Origin: G965203045 sp965203045
Lineage (GTDB): Bacteria; Pseudomonadota; Gammaproteobacteria; PS1; Pseudothioglobaceae
Direction of reading: 5' to 3'
DNA length: 64,000 nt
NCBI GenBank assembly: GCA_965203045.1
Contig: OZ241850.1
Coordinates: 372,001 to 436,000, forward strand
Below the pieces are notes generated by a model. That model saw nothing but the letters and a program-made list of their open reading frames with translations, made no database searches and was not told the origin of the DNA. This document shows positions 11,266-23,600 of the stretch, one piece after another. Made by a program: the position numbers and the translations under genes. Positions within the stretch are counted from its first letter, which is position 1; the number at the start of each line of letters is the position of its first letter.

Positions 11266-11396
11266 AATTCTTCGTCATACTATAAACTTTAAAAATATAG
11301 CTATAAGATAGTTTAAAAAATGCTATTTTGGTAGTTTATGTTGTAGTTTTTAGTAGCGACAATTATGATTGTTTCTAAATTCATAGCATAGCGCTA

Positions 11397-11423
11397 GTAA
11401 TACCAGAAGCTTCACAGTGTCAA
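11397..11423 (-). promoter_or_regulatory. Sigma-70-type promoter of the left giant gene
   Basis: Read on the minus strand: TTGACA at 11423-11418, a 15-bp spacer, then TATTAC at 11402-11397 preceded by TGG (extended -10). The spacer contains the perfect palindrome GAAGCTTC. The same arrangement with a 16-bp spacer precedes the paralogue. The predicted leader is about 125 nt. Confidence 0.55.
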
Positions 11424-11487
11424 CTAATATAATCTTTCGTAGAAATAAAATCAAGAATGATTATACCATAGCAATTGCCACTTTAAC

Positions 11488-11592
11488 TTAGTCTGCTTTT
11501 GTAATTAACTAGCTAAGTGTGTCTTTGCTTAAGCGATAGCTGGAGCTAACGGCGCCTGTTGGCACTAGGTTGATATTGTAGTTATCAACATC
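11488..11592 (-). pseudogene. Decayed MBG (Ig-like) domain relic
   Basis: The minus-strand frame reads DVDNYNINL, then GAVSSSYRLSKDTLS, stop, LITKAD, stop. Live copies in the adjacent gene read ATDVGNYNIDL...YRLSTTTLSWSIIKADQ (about 13375-13265) and NYNIGL...YRLSVDTLSWSITKANQ (about 23690-23580). The conserved Trp codon has become TAG (11509-11511) and the Gln codon TAA (11488-11490). The relic lies downstream of the dockerin-bearing stop at 11667. It is either debris of a longer ancestor or of a lost third copy. Confidence 0.7.
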
Positions 11593-11666
11593 AATCACAA
11601 ATTGCTTCGCTCACAATATAGCGCTTTTATAAATGTAATTTTTATAACTTCGCTCCTGATAATCCT

Positions 11667-14600
11667 TTATTGATATATACTTTCAAGGTAATTGCTAATT
11701 GCTTCAGCTCCACTCCTTGTTGGGCTATTTCCAACCAAATCGCCAACATTAAGATTTTCTTGGTCTGCTAGGTAGCGCATAATTAGCATACCATCGCTGT
11801 TTGCTTCTATTGCACCATTACCATCAATATCTAAACTATCATAACCCCTTTGTAAAAATTTAAGTATTTGTTGGGCATTCCTTTGTGCATCAGTTGTAGT
11901 TGCATCAGTGGTATCTATGGTATCAGTAGAACCTGTTAAAAATCTGATAATTAAAATACCATCAGTGGTAGTTAGCCTGTTGCTATCACCGTCAATATCT
12001 AAATTAAAGTCAGTAACTACCTCTAGTGAAGCACTAGTGCTAATATCATTGTAATTTCTACCCCCTGCTTTGGTTGCGGTAATAGTAGCCTCACCTACAC
12101 CGATTGCGCTAATAATACCGTTTACATCAATAGTGATAATACCACTTGGGCTAGCAGCATAGGTAATAGTCCCCTCACCGCTACCTGGGTCTACTACCAC
12201 AATAGCACTCGTTGCGCCAAATATTAAGGTAGCACTAGTAGTGATAGTAAATGAACCTTGGTTTGCTTGGTTAATAGTTAGTAGATAGCTATCGGTTGAG
12301 GTAGCATAATTAGTAGTTGCAGCGGCACTGACTATAATATTGACTGTGCCAGCATTTGTAATAGTGATAGCGCCGGTGTTTATGTTGATTGTTGCAACAT
12401 CACTAGCTATTGGGTCTACGGCATAGCTAATTACTCTGCCTCTGGTATTAGTTGGTACTTGAGCGCTTAGAGTACCACTAGGGACATAAGTGGCAGTCCT
12501 GTTATCACCAGCATCAATAGCAGCTGTGGTATTTTGGATAACTACTAGTTGATAACTGGCGCTGATGTTGTTGTGGTTAGCCACTTGTTTGGTAATGGTG
12601 ATAGTAGTTATGCCAACATTAGTAGCGGTTATGGTGCTACCGTTAATTGTGGCAATACCAGCTTCACTAGAGATGATTGTTAGTGTGCCTTGTGGTTGGT
12701 CATTAGTAGCAGTTGCAGTGGTTGTTTGTCCTACCATGAGTCTGGTGGCATTGCCAGTAATATCTAGTTCGGATTGCCGAGCTGGGGCTACTACCCAGCT
12801 AATAGTTGTTGGGATTAGTATATAGTTAGGACTATCACTACCTTCAATGGCGCTAATATCAAAAGAGTAATCACCAGCATTGGTTGCTGTTTGGTCGCCA
12901 TTTATGGTAAGGCTTACCTGCTCATACCCACTAACAAGGTTGGTAATAGTGGTAGTTATTGTAATAGCAGCACCAGTATAAATAGTGGTAGTGCTACCGA
13001 TGGCAATAGTTAGTGTTAATGGAGCAACATTTAGTGTATAGCTATCAGCTGCAGAGTTGTAATTATTATCACCAGTGTTGGTGGTACTAATAATAGTGCT
13101 GCCAATACCAGTGGTTGTAATATTGCCATTTATATCCACCGTTGCAACGTCTGGGTCAGACGAACCATAACTACTAGCAACAGTAGCAGAAACGCCTGTT
13201 GCTGGGCGACTTAAGCTTTCACCAAATATTATAGTTGTATCAGCCCCTAGGCTAAATTGGCTTTGGTCTGCTTTTATAATTGACCAGCTAAGAGTAGTTG
13301 TGCTTAGGCGATAGTTGCGACTAGCAGCGCCTGTTAGTGTTAGGTCTATATTGTAGTTGCCAACATCAGTTGCAGTTGCTGTACCGCTTATGCTAAGGCT
13401 AACATCATCAGTACCTACTATGCCGTTGGTAATAGTTGCAAGCACAGTTCTTATGTTGGTGTTGTAGATAAAGGTTTGTGGACTAGCAAAGGTTGGGGTG
13501 ATGGTCCTTGGACTAACGATAATGCTAATACTTGCTTGTTCGCCCGTCCCATCTCTAGTAGCAGTTATAATTGCAGTGCCAGCGCTTGATATGGTTAGCT
13601 CGCCTATGTTTGTATCACCAAAGTTGGCAACACTTGGGGTGCTGGAGGCAAAAGTTACCGCCCCAGCTGGACTGACTCCGCCTTGGGCTATGATGTTTTG
13701 GCTAGCAGCGCCATAAACAACGTTTCTTAAATTACTACCAACAATAATAAAATCACCACTAACTGTTAAGCTAAAGCTGGTGCTAACCATAGCCCCATTA
13801 CCATCATCAGCGGTGACAGTTATATCTGAAACTCCTACTGTTACTGGAGTGCCAGTTATGCTAATATTAGTGCTATCAAACATTATGCCATCTGGTAAAG
13901 CAGAAATACTAATAGTTAAGGTATCGCCGTTGGCATCATTAAAGGTATTAGCTGGGATAGGGAAAGTAAATAGGTTTCCTAGTGAGGCAATTTGGTTTGG
14001 TATAAGGTTTGCAACAGTGGGGGTGGTATTGGTAATAGTTAGTAGATAACTATCACTAATATCATGATAGTTATCCCCGCCACTTTTGGTAGCGCTAATA
14101 GTAGTAGTGCCTAGGCTTTGCGCGTTAATTATGCCATCTTGGGTAATAGTTGCAATATCTGGGTTGCTGGAACTAAAAACAATAGCCCCTGTGCCGCTAC
14201 CACCAGTTGCGGTTGCAAAACTGGTCTGAGCATTTGCTAAGGTTGAGCTGCCGCTAATTACAAAATTAGCTTGGTCAGCTCTTTCAACTATTAGCGAATG
14301 AGTAGCGCTGGTGTTAAGATAGTTTCTGCCACCATCTCTGGTTGCGGTAATTATAGCCTCACCTACACCAGTTGTGCTAATAATACCATTTGTATCAATA
14401 ATAATAATACCACTTGGGCTGGCAGCATAGGTAATAGTCCCATCACCACTACCCGGTTCTACTATCACAATAGCGCTGGTTGTGCCAAATGTTAGGGTAT
14501 CGCTAGCGGTGATAGTAAATGTGCCTTGGGTTGCTTGGTTAATAGTTAGTAGATAGCTATCGGTTGATGCGGCATAATTAGTAGTAGTTGCGGCACTGGC

Positions 14601-17600
14601 TATAATATTGACTGTGCCAACATTTATAATAGTGATAGCACCACTATTGCTATCAATAGTTACAACATCACTAGCTATTGGGTCTACGGCATAGCTAATT
14701 ACTCTGTCTTGGACATTAGTTGGTATTTGAGGACTTAGAATACCATTAGGGATATAGGTGGCAATCCTGTCATCACCAGCATCAATAGGGGTTGTGGTAT
14801 TTTGGATGACTAGTAGTTGATAACTGGCGCTGATGTTGTTGTAATTAGCAACTTGTTTGGTGATGGTAATAGTAGTTATGCCAACATTAGTAGCGGTTAT
14901 GGTGCTAGCGTTAATTGTGGCAATACCAGCCTCACTAGAGGTGATTGTTAGTGTGCCTTGTGGTTGGTCATTAGTAGCAGTTGCGATGGTTGTTTGTCCT
15001 ACCATAAGTCTGGTGGCATTACTGGTAATATTTAGTTCAGATTGCTCAGCTGGGGCTACTACCCAGCTAATAGTTGTTGGACTAAATATGTAGTTTGGAC
15101 TGGCACTACCACTAATAGAGACACTAAATTGATAGTTGCCAGCATTTATCGCAGTTTGGTCGCCGCTTATAGTTAAGCTAATAGCACCACTGTTGATATC
15201 GCTCTCAACAGCATTAGTTAGGCTAACTGCTATGGTTTGGTTAGTATTATTAAAGACAAGAGTGGTGTTTGGATCAACACTAAGCCCAAGTTGTCTAGGA
15301 TTTACCAATAGGCTGATACTAGCTTGACTGCTACCTCTACTAGCAGTGATAGTAGTAGTGCCAATATTTATAATTGTTACAACACCACTATTTTCATCAA
15401 TGGTAGCAACAGTGGGTATACTAGAAGCCCAAGTGATTGGTTGTGCTGGGTTGCCACCTTGGCTGGTAATGCTAATGGCGTCATCACCATAATTAGCAGT
15501 TATATCTCCTCCCACAATATTAAGAGGCTCTACATTAACACTAATAACAAAGCTAATAGTATTAGTTCCAACCGCATTGCTTGTGCTAAGTGTGTAGGTT
15601 GTGCTCTGTTGGGCTATAATTGGTATGCCGCTTATAACAATATTACCAACCACATTAATAGATAAACTAGCAGGTAGGGCAGGTGTTATATCAAAAGTAG
15701 TTGGCACCCCACCATTGTTGACAATAGTTAGCTCTACGGGCTCACCAGCTAATAATACCTGAGCGCTAGGGGCAACTAGAGCAGGGGTAGGATTAACTAC
15801 ATTAATCATCACTACTGCTGATGCTCCATTAGTAAGGCCGACTTCATTAAGATTAATAGTTAGGGTAATGTTGCCATGGAAATCTGGCGCTAGCTGGTAG
15901 GAAATATCAACAATAGAACTAGTGATGCCGATTATGTCAATATTACCACCAGCACCGCTATCTGTTGCTGACCAGACGGTCTCATCACCATCTAAGTCAA
16001 AACCTAGCAAATTAGCAATAATAGTTGGTGATGTAGTGCCAAAAGGAATATTAACTCTACCTAAATTGCTAGTAGCGGGAAAGCCGTTGCTAAACTCAAA
16101 AACACCACCTAAAAGCGAATTACAATCTATATCATCACTCATTAAGTTTAGACAATCTGCATTGCTGACATTATTTGGTTGGTTACTTGGTCCAAATGCA
16201 AAAATATTAAAAAATCCCGGATAAACCACAAAACCGCCAGCCCCAGGGTTTGTATCTACACCAAATTGAACACCATCGTTAGTATAGACCCAGTCTCCTT
16301 CACTAGCTATATCATTAGCGCCCAGATAAAAGCGGTCCTCATTACCGGGAAACAATCCTCTTATATGTAATAGTTCAGTGCCACTCTCAATTCTGGCTAA
16401 ATAACCACCCTCTGCATCAAAAGCATTCAATAAATTATTATAATTATCATCGCCAATTGTGACGTATGCATGGCCGCCAAATACTGAAAAATTTGTTATC
16501 CTGCTATCAGCAATGCTAATTATTGGTATCGTATTACTATCTTGGACAGTTATTATTAACGTTTTACTACTATCCTGCCCATTTGCTTTATCTAAGATAA
16601 TTATTAGCGAAGCGCTACCTATTGTATCGGGGGCAATGCTAAAGTAAAGACTAGCACTTGTTGGGGTAGCGTTTAATGAGGTGCTAGTTTGAATACTATT
16701 GGTGGCAAATGATACAACAGGTTCTGGACTGAAAGTAAAGATATCATCACCAGCCCTAGTAATGCTAAATGTTGCTTGTTGGTTAATTATAACATTATCA
16801 GCGACAATATCTGTAATAGCCACAATATGGCGAATAATATTGGGGGCATTTTTAGTAAGGGTAATACTAGTAGTTGCTAGGGTAAAAGCAGGTGGAAGCG
16901 CGTCAATAATATGAATAACAGCTACAGCTGAAGCTCCCAAGTAGTTAGCATCTTCAGGGCTAATAGCGCTAATACTAATACTACCAACACCAATAGGGCT
17001 TAGGATACTATTGCTAATACTGGCTGAGCCAGAACCTAGGCTAATGGTATAAATAACATCAGCTGTGCTGGAAGCCCCAGTTGTAGAAGCGCTTAAATCT
17101 AGGTTTGATGTTGATAGTATAAAATTAGGAAGAGTAAAGGCAAAACTAGATTGCTCAGCTTGGTTAATAGTCCAAGTAATAGTTGTTGGACTAAATATGT
17201 AGTTTGGACTAGCGCTACCACTAATAGAGACACTAAATTGATAGTTGCCAGCATTTATTGCAGTTTGGTCGCCGCTTATAGTTAGGCTAATAGCGCCACT
17301 GTTGATATCGTCCTCAACAGCATTAGTTAGGCTAACTGCTATAGTTTGGCTAGTATTGTTAAAGACAAGAGTATCAGTTGGACCAACACTAAGCCCAAGT
17401 TGTCTAGGATTTACCAATAGATTAATACTAGCTTGACTGCTACCTCTACTAGCAATGATAGTAGTAGTGCCAATATCTATAATTGTTACAACACCACTAT
17501 TTTCATCAATGGTAGCAACAGTGGGGGTGCTAGATGCCCAAGTGATTGGTTGTGTTGAGTTGCCACCTTGGCTGGTAATGCTAATGGCGTCATCACCATA

Positions 17601-20600
17601 GATAGCAGTTATATCTCCTCCCACAATACTAAGGGGGTCTATATTAATACTAATAACAAAACTAATAGTATTAGTTCCAACCGCATTGCTTGTGCTAAGT
17701 GTGTAAGTTGTGCTTTGTTGGGCTATAATTGGTGTGCCGCTTATAACAATATTACCACCGACCTCATTAATAGATAAACTAACAGGCAGAGTAGGTGTTA
17801 TATCAAAAGTAGTTGGCACCCCACCATTGTTGACAATAGTTAGCTCTACGGGCTCACCAGCTAATAATACCTGAGCGCTAGGGGCAACTAGAGCAGGGGT
17901 AGGATTAACTACATTAATCATCATCACTGCCGATGCTCCATTAGTAAGGCCGACTTCATTAAGATTAATAGTTAGGGTAATATTGCCATGGAAATCTGGC
18001 GCTAGCTGGTAGGAAATATCAACAATAGAACTAGTGATACCGATTATGTCAATATTACCACCAGCGCCGCTATCTGTTGCCGACCAAACAACATCATCAC
18101 CGTCTAAGTCAAAACCAAAGAGACGAATAATAGTAACCGCTGATACAGGACCAAAAGGAACATCAACTGTGCCTAAATTAGCAGTAGCAGGCAGGCCACT
18201 GGGAAACTCAAAAACAGCGCCAATAACATCACCCCCACTACAAACTACATCATTAGATGTTGCTTCTAAGCAATTTTCGCTTCCTCCTCTACCATCGTTA
18301 TTATTTGGTTCACTAGTTCGTGCAAATGCAAAAATATTTAAAAACCCAGGATAAACAACAAAACCGCCAGCCCCAGTGTCTGTGTCTACACCAAATTGAG
18401 CGCCATCGTTAGTATAAACCCAATCTCCCTCACTAGCTATATCATTAGCCCCTAAATAAAAGCGGTCGTTTGGACCAGGGAACAATGCTCTTATATGTCC
18501 TAGTTCAGCAGCACTCTCAACCCTAACTAAGTAGCCCCCCTCTGCATCAAAGTCATTTAATAAAGTATTATAGCTACCACTGCTAATAACACCATATAAA
18601 TGCCCGCCAAATACTGAAATATCCTCTAAGGCGTTAGCAGCGCTAATTACTGGGGCTTGATTGCTATCTTTAACAGTTACTACCAACGTTTGAGTGCTAC
18701 GCTGTCCATCTTCCCTGACCGAGGTAATTACCATCCCAGCGCTACCTGTTGCATCAGGGGCAATGGTAAAATAAAGAGTGGCAGTTACTGGGGCGATGGT
18801 CACTGAGGCATCAGTTTGGATGATATTGGTAGCAAATGATATAACAGGTTGTGGATTTTCGGTAAAAATATTATCACCAACCCTAGCAATACTAAACTCT
18901 AATCCTTGAACAGTTGTGCTAGCATCGGTGGCAATATCTGTAATAGCTACAATATGTCGAATAGTATTAGGCGAGTTTTTACTAAGGATAATACTATGAG
19001 TTGCCAGAGTAAAAGCTAGAGTATCAACAATATTAATATCAGCGGTAATTGAAGTTTCCAAGTAATTAGTGCCTCCAGGGCTAATAGCACTAATACTAAT
19101 ACTACCAACACTAATAGGGCTTAGGATACTATTGCTAATACTGGCAGAACCAGAACTCGCGCCAATAGTATAAATAACATCAGCTGTGTCAAGAGCACCA
19201 ATTATAAAAGCGCTTAAATCTAAGGTTGGTGTTAGTGGTATGGACTCAGGCGGAATAAAGATAAAATCAGTCTGCTGCCCCCGACTGATAGTCCAAGTAA
19301 TAGTTGTTGGACTAATTATATAGTTTGGACTGGCGCTACCGCCAATGCCAATAATAAAGGTATAAGTGCCAACATCAATGGCTGCGCTAGTGCCATTAAT
19401 TATAAGAGTAATATCATCAGCATCACTAGCTAGAATATTGTTTAGGGTAGTAGCTACGGTTCTAGTGGTATTGTCAAACATAAAACTAGTATCACCAATG
19501 GTAGCTGTTATCTCTCTAGCAGTGACAATTAAGGTAATACTCGCTTCGCCCTCACCACCTGCACCTCTAATAACATCATTGCTAGCAGTAATAATAGCGC
19601 TGCCAACACCAGTAGTGCTAACCACACCAGTATTTGGGTCAATGCTGGCAATAGCAGGGGCACTAGAGGTCCAAGTAGAGCCGGGAATATTAGTAGTAAG
19701 GCTAATATTATCACCATAAGTAACGGTTATATCTCCTTCTACAATCATAAAAGGGTCTAAATTAATACTAATAACAAAGCTAATGGTCCCAGTACCAGCC
19801 GCATTGCTCGCGCTAAGCGTGTAGGTTGTGCTTTGTTGGGTCATAATTGGTGTCCCGCTTATAATAAAATTGCCACTAACTAAAACAATAGATAAACTAG
19901 CAGGTAGGGCAGGCGTTATACTAAAAGCGCTTGGCGCTTCGCCATTGTTGATAATAGTTAGTGATGACGGCTTGCCAACTGATAATACCTGAGCGGTAGG
20001 GGTAACTAGGGAAGGAAAAAGACTACGCACATTAATCATCGCCACTGCTGAGGTTCTTCTGTCAGTGCGAACAACCTCGTTAAGACTAACAGTTAGGGTA
20101 ATATTGCCATAAAAGTCTGGTGCTGGTTGGTAAGAAATAGTGGCAGTGGCGCTAATGGTGTTAGTGGTTATAACAACACTACCACCAGCGCCGCTATCTG
20201 TTGCTGACCAGACAATATCATCACCGTCTAAGTCAAAACCTAATAGATTATCAGCAATAATAATTGGTGATGTAGTGTTAAAAGGGATATCAAATCTACC
20301 TAAATTAGTAGCGGCAGGCAAACCACTGGGAAACTCAAAAACGCCACGAAAAAAAGTACTACACGCTGAGTCAGTAATAGAATTAGTCCTTACTTCTAGG
20401 CAATCTTCACCCTCACCGAAATTATTTGGTTCGTCATCGGTGAGCCCAAATTCAAAAATATTTAAAAACCCCGGATAAACCACAAAGCCGCCGTTTCCAG
20501 AGAATACGTCCACGCCAAATTGGGTGCCATCGTTAGCATAGACCCAATCTCCCTCACTAGCTATATCATTAGCCCCTAGATAAAAGCCGCCACTAGGTAA

Positions 20601-23600
20601 TAATCCTCTTATATGTGCTAATTCAGCAGCGCTCTCAACTCTAGCTAAATAACCACCATCTGAATCAAAGGCAGTCAAGTGACTATTATAATTCCTAGTG
20701 AACCTTGTTATGCCATATACATGGCCACCAAATACTGAAAAATCTCGTATATCATCATCATCAAGAATAATAATTATTGGGGCTGTATTACTACTATCTT
20801 GGACAGTTACTATTAGCGTTTTGCTACTATCTTGGCCATCTTCTGCTTTATTTAAGGTAATTACCAGCGAAGCGCTACCTGTTGCATCAGCGGCAATGCT
20901 AAAGTAAAGCTTAGCACTTGTTGGGGTAGCAGTTAATGAGGCGCTAGTTTGGATACTATCGGTGGCAAATGATACAACAGGTTGTGGATTTTCGGTAAAA
21001 ATATTATCACCAACCCTAACAATATCAATTGTTAGTGTTGCTTGTTGGATAGCTACACCACCATCGGCAACAATATCTGTAATAGCCACAATATGGCGAG
21101 TAGTATTAGGAGAGTTTTTGCTAAGGATAATGCTACTAGTTGCCAAAGTAAAAGGTGAGATATCAAAAATATTAATATCAGCGGTAATTGAAGCTTCTAA
21201 ATAATTAACATCTTCAGGACTAATAGCGCTAATACTAATACTGCCAACACTAATAGCAGTTAGGGTGCTATTGTTAATACTAGCAGAACCAGAATCTAGG
21301 CTAATAGTGTAGATAACATCAGCTGTGCTAGAAGCCCCAGTTATAAAAGCGCTTAAATCTAAGGTTTGTATTGGTGGTATAGAATTAGGAGGATTAAAAG
21401 CAAAACTAGATTGCTCAGCTTGGTCAATAGTCCAAGTAATAGTTGTTGGGGCAAATATGTAGTTTGGACTAGCGCTACCACTAATAGAGACACTAAATTG
21501 ATAGTTGCCAGCATTTATTGCAGTTTGGTCGCCGCTTATAGTTAGGGTAATAGCACTACTGTTGATATCGTCCTCAACAGCATTAGTTAGGCTAACTGCT
21601 ATGGTTTGGTTAGTATTATTAAAGACAAGAGTATCAGTTGGACCAACACTAAGCCCAAGTTGTCTAGGATTTACCAATAGGCTAATACTAGCTTGACTGC
21701 TACCTCTACTAGCAGTGATAGTAGTAGTGCCAATATCTATAATTGTTACAACACCACTATTTTCATCAATGGTAGCAACAGTGGGGATGCTAGAAGTCCA
21801 AGTGATTGGTTGTATTGAGTTGCCACCTTGGCTAGTAATGCTAATGGCGTCATCACCATAGATAGCAGTTATATCGCCACCAATAATAATTAGTGGTTCA
21901 ACAGCAGTAATAGTAGTTGTGGCAAATATATCATTGATACTAATAGTAAGAGTACCAACACCAACAGCAATTGCTTCTACCACAATAAATGCCCTGCCAG
22001 CAGAGCTAATAATAGTTGTAGAGGAAATAGTAAAAGGCCCTTCTATATTAACAGTTAGTGTAGTTGGGGCTAAGAATAGGTTATTGTTAATACCAAACAA
22101 GGTAACACTGGCAATAGCACTATAATTAACTATTATAGTCTGAGGTGATGGTTCTAATTCAATTCTGGTAAGCGTGCTACGAGTTATATTAAATGTAGCA
22201 CTACTACCAATAATACTACTAACATCTAAACCATTTATGCTAGTAACGCTAATAGTTTCAGTGCCAATAATGCTGGGGATGTAGGTTATTTGGTTACTAC
22301 TAATTAAGATAGAAGCATCTGCTAGGACTACAGTTGCCTCTAATTCACTAATATCAATTGTATCACCGACAGAATCAGTAGCACTTATAGTAATAGTTAT
22401 AGGGCTATCAGTGTTAGTATTGCTAATGCCCACAAAGCCTATATTTGCTATCTCAACACTAGTAACAGTGGTCGTAGCAGATATAGCGCCAGCCACAATA
22501 GTAACAATGCCTGTTCTTTGCTCACTTTCAAGTACTTCAACAGTTCCTGTTCCGCTTAAAGCCCTACCATTTTTAGTTTCAAAACCTCCTCCTCCTAATG
22601 CTGCAAACCTAATAGCTGTATCAGTTAATACCAAATTATTATTTGCATCATATAGAGTGACAGTAATTGTAACGCCAGTTGTATCTACACCATTTACCAA
22701 AAAAGTGGGGTTTTGTGGCTCTAGTTCAATTCTAGTAAGCGCGCCGTGGGTAACCTCAAATGTAGCGCTACTGCCACTAATACCGCTAACATCTATACCA
22801 TTTATACTAATAACACTAATAGTTTCATTGCCAGCAGCACTAGGGGTGTAGGTAATCTCATTGCCATTAGTTGAAACAGCAGCGCCTGCTAAGACTACAG
22901 TTGCCACTAATTCAGCGATATCAATTGCCCCGCTAGAATTACTAGCACTTACAGTAACAGTTATAGTATTATCAGCAATAGTAGTGGTCGCGCTTAAGGT
23001 TAGGGTAATAGAGTTAGGAGTTATAGCTGGGTCAAGTCTGGTGGTAACACTAAATATTGCCCTTGTGGCACTAGCCCCAGAACCTACAGTTAAAGTGGCA
23101 ACAGTTTGAGTATCAAACTCATTACTAGATAAAACTTGAACAGTAATAGTAGCGCCTGCGGTAATTACGCCCTCAGCTGCGGTAGGCTCACTAGCGCCTA
23201 TGGTATAAGAACCACCTTCAATATGAATACTAAGAGTGCTGTCAAAACCAGTAATAGGCACTATATTAGAAGTAATTAGTGCGTTTAGTTGTCCATTTAT
23301 TATCGCAGTAAAACTAAAGGGGTCTGGAGTGATGTCTAATACTACTTCTAATAAAGTGCTAGCGCTAATATCATTATAATTGCTATCACCAGCTCTGGTG
23401 GCACTAATAGTGGTAGTACCTAGGCTTTGCGCGCTAATTATACCATCTTGGGTGATAGTTGCAACAGTTGGGTTACTAGAGGTAAAACTAATAGCACCTG
23501 TGCTTTGTCCTCCACTTGCAGTTGTAGTTGTAGTTGCTTCCAGTTTTAAGAAGCTACCAATCATAATAGTAAAACCAGTTTGGTTTGCTTTTGTGATTGA

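Larger units (their letters stand above)
11266..11666. other. Intergenic region between the two giant genes
   Basis: From right to left (direction of transcription) this 401-bp gap holds the tail after the 4776-aa gene's stop, a decayed MBG-domain relic (11592-11488), the promoter of the left giant gene (11423-11397), and a ~125-nt leader that resembles the leader of the right giant gene. No intact small gene or clear intrinsic terminator was seen. Confidence 0.6.

Noticed and set aside
170..11311. Many plus-strand open frames of 60-275 codons with repeated Asn/Ile/Ser or Leu/Ala/Pro patterns
   Set aside because: They are shadows of the minus-strand repeat gene; their similarity follows the module period, and they lack ribosome sites and known domains.
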